DNA of 8,955 bases from the NCBI GenBank assembly GCA_030152265.1, contig JASLHQ010000061.1:1-8955 (forward strand), in the 5' to 3' direction. Positions 5,810 to 8,955 of the stretch are shown here, piece after piece. Every line of letters begins with the position of its first letter. Within the stretch, counting starts at the first letter, position 1. The position numbers and the translations under genes are program-made. The notes below the pieces were generated by a model, which saw only the letters and a list, made by a program, of their open reading frames with translations, did no database searches and was not told the DNA's origin. Source of the stretch: Savagea sp. GTDB lineage: Bacteria; Bacillota; Bacilli; Bacillales_A; Planococcaceae.

Positions 5810-7006
5810 CTATTCTGCAATATCGTTAAAACGAATCGGATTTGCACTTACTGCTTTCGGCAACGGACGGCGGAAATCGAACTTTTGCCACGTTCCTTGC
5901 TTTATATTTGATAATTGTAATTCCATGCCGAAATTGTTCACCGTTAAATTCAAACCTTCGATTAAACGATACGCTTCATCGAGCGTGTAGTTATTTAAAT
6001 CTAACTCTTCATCAAATAAAACTGTGACACGCGATTGATCCATTTCTAAAGTGAATGTCACACCTTCTGGAATAACCGTGTCGTAAAAGTCATTCGGCTT
6101 TTCACGCATCGCATCCAACGCTTGTTCCACTGTACTATACTTCGCTCCAAAAGAAGGGGCAACGTAGTAGCGATCGTGGTACGAATACGTGTAATAGGCG
6201 TAGCGGTTTAATTCACTGTTTAAAGCGAAAGGCTCTGCAATGACACCCACTTGGCCAAACTCTGCTGGTTCTCCTTCTTTATTGAGCATAATTAACTCTT
6301 TATATCCGTAAAATGTTTGCTCCAATGTCGTGCTGAAAATTTCACTCGCTGCACTTGAAATACTGTACGATTCGATATCGTTAATACGCATCGTTAAAAT
6401 ATCTTGTTGCTCCTCAAACGTCGCATCGTATGGGTGGTACGAAGTGAAATGATACGATTCTTCATCGATTGACTCTACGTATTGTTCATACAGCTGTAAA
6501 GAAGTCGGTGTCGTCGTTTTTAAATCGGATGAAACGCGCGGTTTCGGAATTAAAATTGAAACGGGAACACTTAGAGCATCCTCACTCACTAACCCGAGAC
6601 GGAACGGCACAAATTGTTTTAAATCGGCTTCATAAAGCGCATACTTCCCAATGAGCGCTCGGTCCATCGCAAACTTATTCGTTTCATCAGCTGATTCATT
6701 CGACTCTTGTAATTTCAACTTCGTCTCTGAAATATAGCTTTCCGATTCACCTTCTTGTTGGTGTTCTGCTTGTTCTTTCCCCGTCATATTCGCAATAATG
6801 GCTGGCGATAAAATCGCTAATATGACTGCTGCTGCAAGCGCAATCCAAAGTGGCAGTTTGTTTTTCGGTTCCTTTGGTCGTTGTCCTCTCATACGTTCAT
6901 CCCCTTGTAAGCGTCTCAACAAATCCTCTTTCGAACGATTATCTTTCACAGTAGGCATCGACTGTAGTAAATGTTCTAGTTCTTGTTCTTCGTAATGTTT
7001 ACTCAT
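5810..7006 (-). CDS. rsiX: Anti-sigma-X factor RsiX
   Basis: This 398-residue membrane-bound anti-sigma factor has a cytoplasmic N-terminal segment (~1-50) resembling B. subtilis RsiX (EL..LLQ.MP.VKDNRSKEDLLRRL). One membrane helix follows (~52-73, PLWIALAAAVILAILSPAII), then a ~325-residue outer domain. It has no cysteine, so it is not a zinc-binding (ZAS) anti-sigma factor. Segment ~300-360, which begins VTFTLEMDQSRVTVLFDEEL, loosely resembles GerMN-type folds, but this is weak. The protein should hold SigX inactive at the membrane. ATG at 7006 is chosen: it overlaps the sigX stop by 8 bases, and AGAGGTG lies ~6 nt upstream. A start at 7036 would add ten residues inside sigX with no better signal. 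It is somewhat longer than I recall for B. subtilis (~368). No clear terminator follows before the ribU promoter. Confidence 0.88.
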   Translation of the reverse strand: MSKHYEEQELEHLLQSMPTVKDNRSKEDLLRRLQGDERMRGQRPKEPKNKLPLWIALAAAVILAILSPAIIANMTGKEQAEHQQEGESESYISETKLKLQESNESADETNKFAMDRALIGKYALYEADLKQFVPFRLGLVSEDALSVPVSILIPKPRVSSDLKTTTPTSLQLYEQYVESIDEESYHFTSYHPYDATFEEQQDILTMRINDIESYSISSAASEIFSTTLEQTFYGYKELIMLNKEGEPAEFGQVGVIAEPFALNSELNRYAYYTYSYHDRYYVAPSFGAKYSTVEQALDAMREKPNDFYDTVIPEGVTFTLEMDQSRVTVLFDEELDLNNYTLDEAYRLIEGLNLTVNNFGMELQLSNIKQGTWQKFDFRRPLPKAVSANPIRFNDIAE

Positions 7007-7535
7007 CGCTCTCACCTCTTTCATTCGAAGGAGCATTCATCAACTGCTTTAGTTTTTGTAAAGCGCGATGTTGAGTCGTCTTCACTTTCGATTCTGTCCA
7101 TTCTAAAATTGTGGCGGTTTCTTTAACGGACAATTGTTGTAAATATCGCAACGTAATGACGAGCTTTTGATCTCCTGTACAGCGGTTTAAACAGCGGTAC
7201 AGCTCACTTTTTTCTTCATTATACTCTACCCATTGTTCCGGCAACTGATCATCTGCAGGCAACATCTCCGTTTCCCAATCAAAATACGTATTATCATACT
7301 TTTGACGGACAGCTTTTTTACGAAAATGGTCAATCGCAACATTTTTAGCAATCGCAAATAACCACGTTTTTTCAGAACTTTGGCCGCGGAAACGATCATA
7401 GGAACGCATGACACGAATGTATACTTCATGCGATAAATCTTCCGCGTCCGTTCGATTTCCGACTAAGTAAATTAAAAAATGAAATAAGTCGTCATGGTAT
7501 TCATCATATAAGCGGTGGAAAACGGAGTCATCCAT
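6999..7535 (-). CDS. sigX: ECF RNA polymerase sigma factor SigX
   Basis: This 178-residue group 4 (ECF) sigma factor has region 2 at ~8-75, including AEDLSHEVYIRVMRSY and the -10-recognising SSEKTWLFAIAKNVAIDHFRK. Region 4 is at ~110-163, with the helix-turn-helix LSVKETATILEWTESKVKTTQHRALQKLK. There is no region 1 or 3. It is close to B. subtilis SigX (e.g. SSEKTWL and VAID.FRK), which controls cell-envelope charge and antimicrobial-peptide resistance genes. ATG at 7535 is chosen because GGAGGG (7542-7547) lies 6 nt upstream. TTG at 7553 and ATG at 7541 extend the frame into or beyond that site. Neighbours support the call: resE upstream, rsiX overlapping downstream, as in B. subtilis. It probably transcribes itself from the ECF-type promoter at 7559-7586. 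Confidence 0.94.
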   Translation of the reverse strand: MDDSVFHRLYDEYHDDLFHFLIYLVGNRTDAEDLSHEVYIRVMRSYDRFRGQSSEKTWLFAIAKNVAIDHFRKKAVRQKYDNTYFDWETEMLPADDQLPEQWVEYNEEKSELYRCLNRCTGDQKLVITLRYLQQLSVKETATILEWTESKVKTTQHRALQKLKQLMNAPSNERGESDE

Positions 7536-7558
7536 TTTCATCCCTCCGTTCAATCAAT

Positions 7559-7586
7559 TAGTCGTTTATACGACTGAAAGGTTACA
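7559..7586 (-). promoter_or_regulatory. ECF-type (SigX) autoregulatory promoter of sigX-rsiX
   Basis: On the minus strand TGTAAC (7586-7581) and CGAC (7564-7561, as CGACTA) are separated by 16 bp. This fits the B. subtilis SigX pattern (TGTAAC, ~16-17 bp, CGAC). The -35 box starts on the base right after the resE stop codon. Transcription would start near 7553-7556, giving a very short leader before the ribosome binding site at 7542-7547. Confidence 0.8.
7560..7575. repeat. 6-bp inverted repeat over the sigX -10 region
   Basis: AGTCGT (7560-7565) and ACGACT (7570-7575) flank TTAT. One arm contains the CGAC -10 motif of the sigX promoter, so both arms carry a CGAC word in opposite directions. 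The stem is short and has no T run, so it is not a terminator. Confidence 0.55.
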
Positions 7587-8955
7587 TTATTTTTTCGGTA
7601 AGACGAAAGTGAAAATGGTTCCGCCTTCTTTTCCACGTTTCACATAGAGCAAGCCTTCGTGAGAGTCGACGATGTTTTTAGCGATCGCTAATCCGAGACC
7701 TGTTCCCCCTTTTCCACGTGTACGTGCTTTATCGGCCTTATAGAATCGTTCAAACACAAATGGAATATCTTCTTCTGGTATGCCAATTCCCGTATCGATG
7801 ACGCTCATCTCTACCGCATCTTCAAAGCTTTGAATCGTCAATGTAACAGAGCCTTCTTCCGGCGTGTGTCGAATCGCATTGTCAATTAAATTCGTCAACA
7901 CTTGTTCAATTCGATCTTCATCTGCTTCAATAATAATTTCCGAGTGATCAGACTCTAATGTTAACGAAACATGTTGATCTTTCGCGCGTTGCAAAAATTT
8001 GTTGATCATCCGTTCCGAAAAAGCGACGACGTCAAATGGCTCTTTATATAAGCGCATATGACCTGATTCCATGCGGGCTAAATCGAGTAAGTCGTTAACG
8101 AGACGATTCATTCGTTTCGATTCATCATGGATAATTTGAACCATTTCATAACGTTCTTCATCATTTTGAGTGACCCCATCAAGTATAGCTTCACTATACC
8201 CTTGCAACATGGAAATTGGAGTGCGCAACTCGTGTGATACGTTAGCGATGAAGTCTGAACGCAATTTATCGAGCTGATGTTGTTCCGTCATATCACGCAT
8301 GACAGCTACCGCACCACGAATACTATTTTCACTATAGAGTGGACTGATTGAAATCGCATAAAATTGACGGCCGATTTCTAATTCATCTTCTACTTCTTCC
8401 GCGAACGTTATCACATGATCTAACATATGAACAATTTGTGGAGGCAACTCTCCTTCAGACGCTTCATCTGTAAATTGCCATTTTTGCAACAATTTTTCTG
8501 CTGGTGGGTTCGTCACGACAATTTCAAATTCGTGATTAAACGTTAAAACTGCGTCTGTCATCGATGTTAAAACACTCGACAACTGCTCTTTCTCTTGTTT
8601 AATTAACTCAACGTAATCTTTCAATTGAACGCCCATTTTATTAAAGGCTTGTGCGAGTTCCCCAATCTCGTCATTTTGCACATGTGGAATCGTCGTTTCA
8701 AAATTCCCTTTCGACAATTCGAGTGCAGCATGTTTCATATTGCGTAACGGACCGGTAATACGAGATGAGAGGAAGAATGCGAAGAATGTCGTCAATAATA
8801 ACGCTAAGAAGGCAGACAATAACACGATATGTGTCGTACTTTTCGTCGTGCGATGAATCGCATCTAAACTTTGATACATGACGATCGTTTCAACAGCGCC
8901 GTTACTTTCAGGAAAAGGTGTCGCTAACACGAGGTACTGTTCCATTACTTGTTCA
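7587..8955 (-). CDS. resE: Sensor histidine kinase ResE (C-terminal part, 5' end beyond window)
   Basis: The frame is open to the right edge, so the N terminus is missing; ~456 C-terminal codons are present, against ~590 residues in B. subtilis ResE. Numbering is from the Met at 8945. The end of the outer sensor domain (1-37) contains YLVLATPFPESNGA. A membrane helix (39-60) is followed by HAMP (61-113) and PAS (~121-220). The dimerisation/phosphoacceptor domain has NVSHELRTP with H238. The ATPase domain has the N box NLIDNAIRHT (352-361), G1 DTGIGIP (384-390), F box FVFERFYKADKAR (396-408) and G2 GTGLGLA (414-420). ResE phosphorylates ResD and controls respiration and anaerobic genes in response to oxygen or nitric oxide. 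The following sigX gene supports ResE over paralogues such as WalK or PhoR. No terminator separates the two. Confidence 0.93.
   Translation of the reverse strand, partial: EQVMEQYLVLATPFPESNGAVETIVMYQSLDAIHRTTKSTTHIVLLSAFLALLLTTFFAFFLSSRITGPLRNMKHAALELSKGNFETTIPHVQNDEIGELAQAFNKMGVQLKDYVELIKQEKEQLSSVLTSMTDAVLTFNHEFEIVVTNPPAEKLLQKWQFTDEASEGELPPQIVHMLDHVITFAEEVEDELEIGRQFYAISISPLYSENSIRGAVAVMRDMTEQHQLDKLRSDFIANVSHELRTPISMLQGYSEAILDGVTQNDEERYEMVQIIHDESKRMNRLVNDLLDLARMESGHMRLYKEPFDVVAFSERMINKFLQRAKDQHVSLTLESDHSEIIIEADEDRIEQVLTNLIDNAIRHTPEEGSVTLTIQSFEDAVEMSVIDTGIGIPEEDIPFVFERFYKADKARTRGKGGTGLGLAIAKNIVDSHEGLLYVKRGKEGGTIFTFVLPKK

Noticed and set aside
5572..5829. Plus-strand open frame of 85 codons across the ribU leader
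   Set aside because: It is the complement of the FMN riboswitch, whose structure explains the sequence.
1..8955. A hidden mobile element, prophage, toxin-antitoxin pair or defence island
   Set aside because: All coding space is filled by recognisable Bacillaceae core genes. No integrase, transposase, long terminal repeats or tRNA was seen.

Overview
The window comes from a low-G+C member of the Bacillaceae. The evidence is the gene content and order (resE, sigX, rsiX, ribU, fer, ypbB, recS, ypbE, ypbG, ypdA), Bacillus-type ribosome binding sites, and proteins close to their Bacillus subtilis namesakes. The genus cannot be fixed from this sequence. It is a conserved chromosomal core region. 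No insertion sequence, prophage, CRISPR array, tRNA, rRNA or defence system is visible, and I found no wholly new system. The most interesting parts are regulatory.

Layout, left to right. On the minus strand lie the 5' part of ypdA (bacillithiol disulfide reductase, cut by the left edge), then ypbG (membrane-anchored metallophosphoesterase), which overlaps ypdA by 4 bases. A minus-strand terminator separates these from the upstream operon ypbB-recS-ypbE. That operon encodes an HTH protein, a RecQ-family helicase and a membrane LysM protein with a long Lys-Pro-Glu-Pro repeat. Next comes the only plus-strand gene, fer (a 4Fe-4S ferredoxin), which has its own sigma-A-type promoter and terminator. 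Back on the minus strand are ribU (riboflavin ECF transporter S component) and its leader of about 315 nt. The leader has a promoter, an FMN riboswitch and an intrinsic terminator. Further right are rsiX and sigX (anti-sigma factor and ECF sigma factor), then resE (redox/respiration sensor kinase, cut by the right edge).

How the genes work together. FMN made from imported riboflavin should shut down ribU through its riboswitch. sigX has an ECF-type promoter packed directly behind the resE stop codon. It probably drives its own transcription together with rsiX, while readthrough from resE could couple sigX to the res operon. recS encodes a RecQ core without an HRDC domain. The adjacent ypbB encodes the kind of HTH module found at the C terminus of some RecQ proteins, so the pair looks like a two-gene RecQ. 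Three genes (ypdA, fer, resE) concern redox biology, but nothing in the sequence shows that they are co-regulated.

All homology and gene-order comparisons are from memory. No database search or RNA folding was run.
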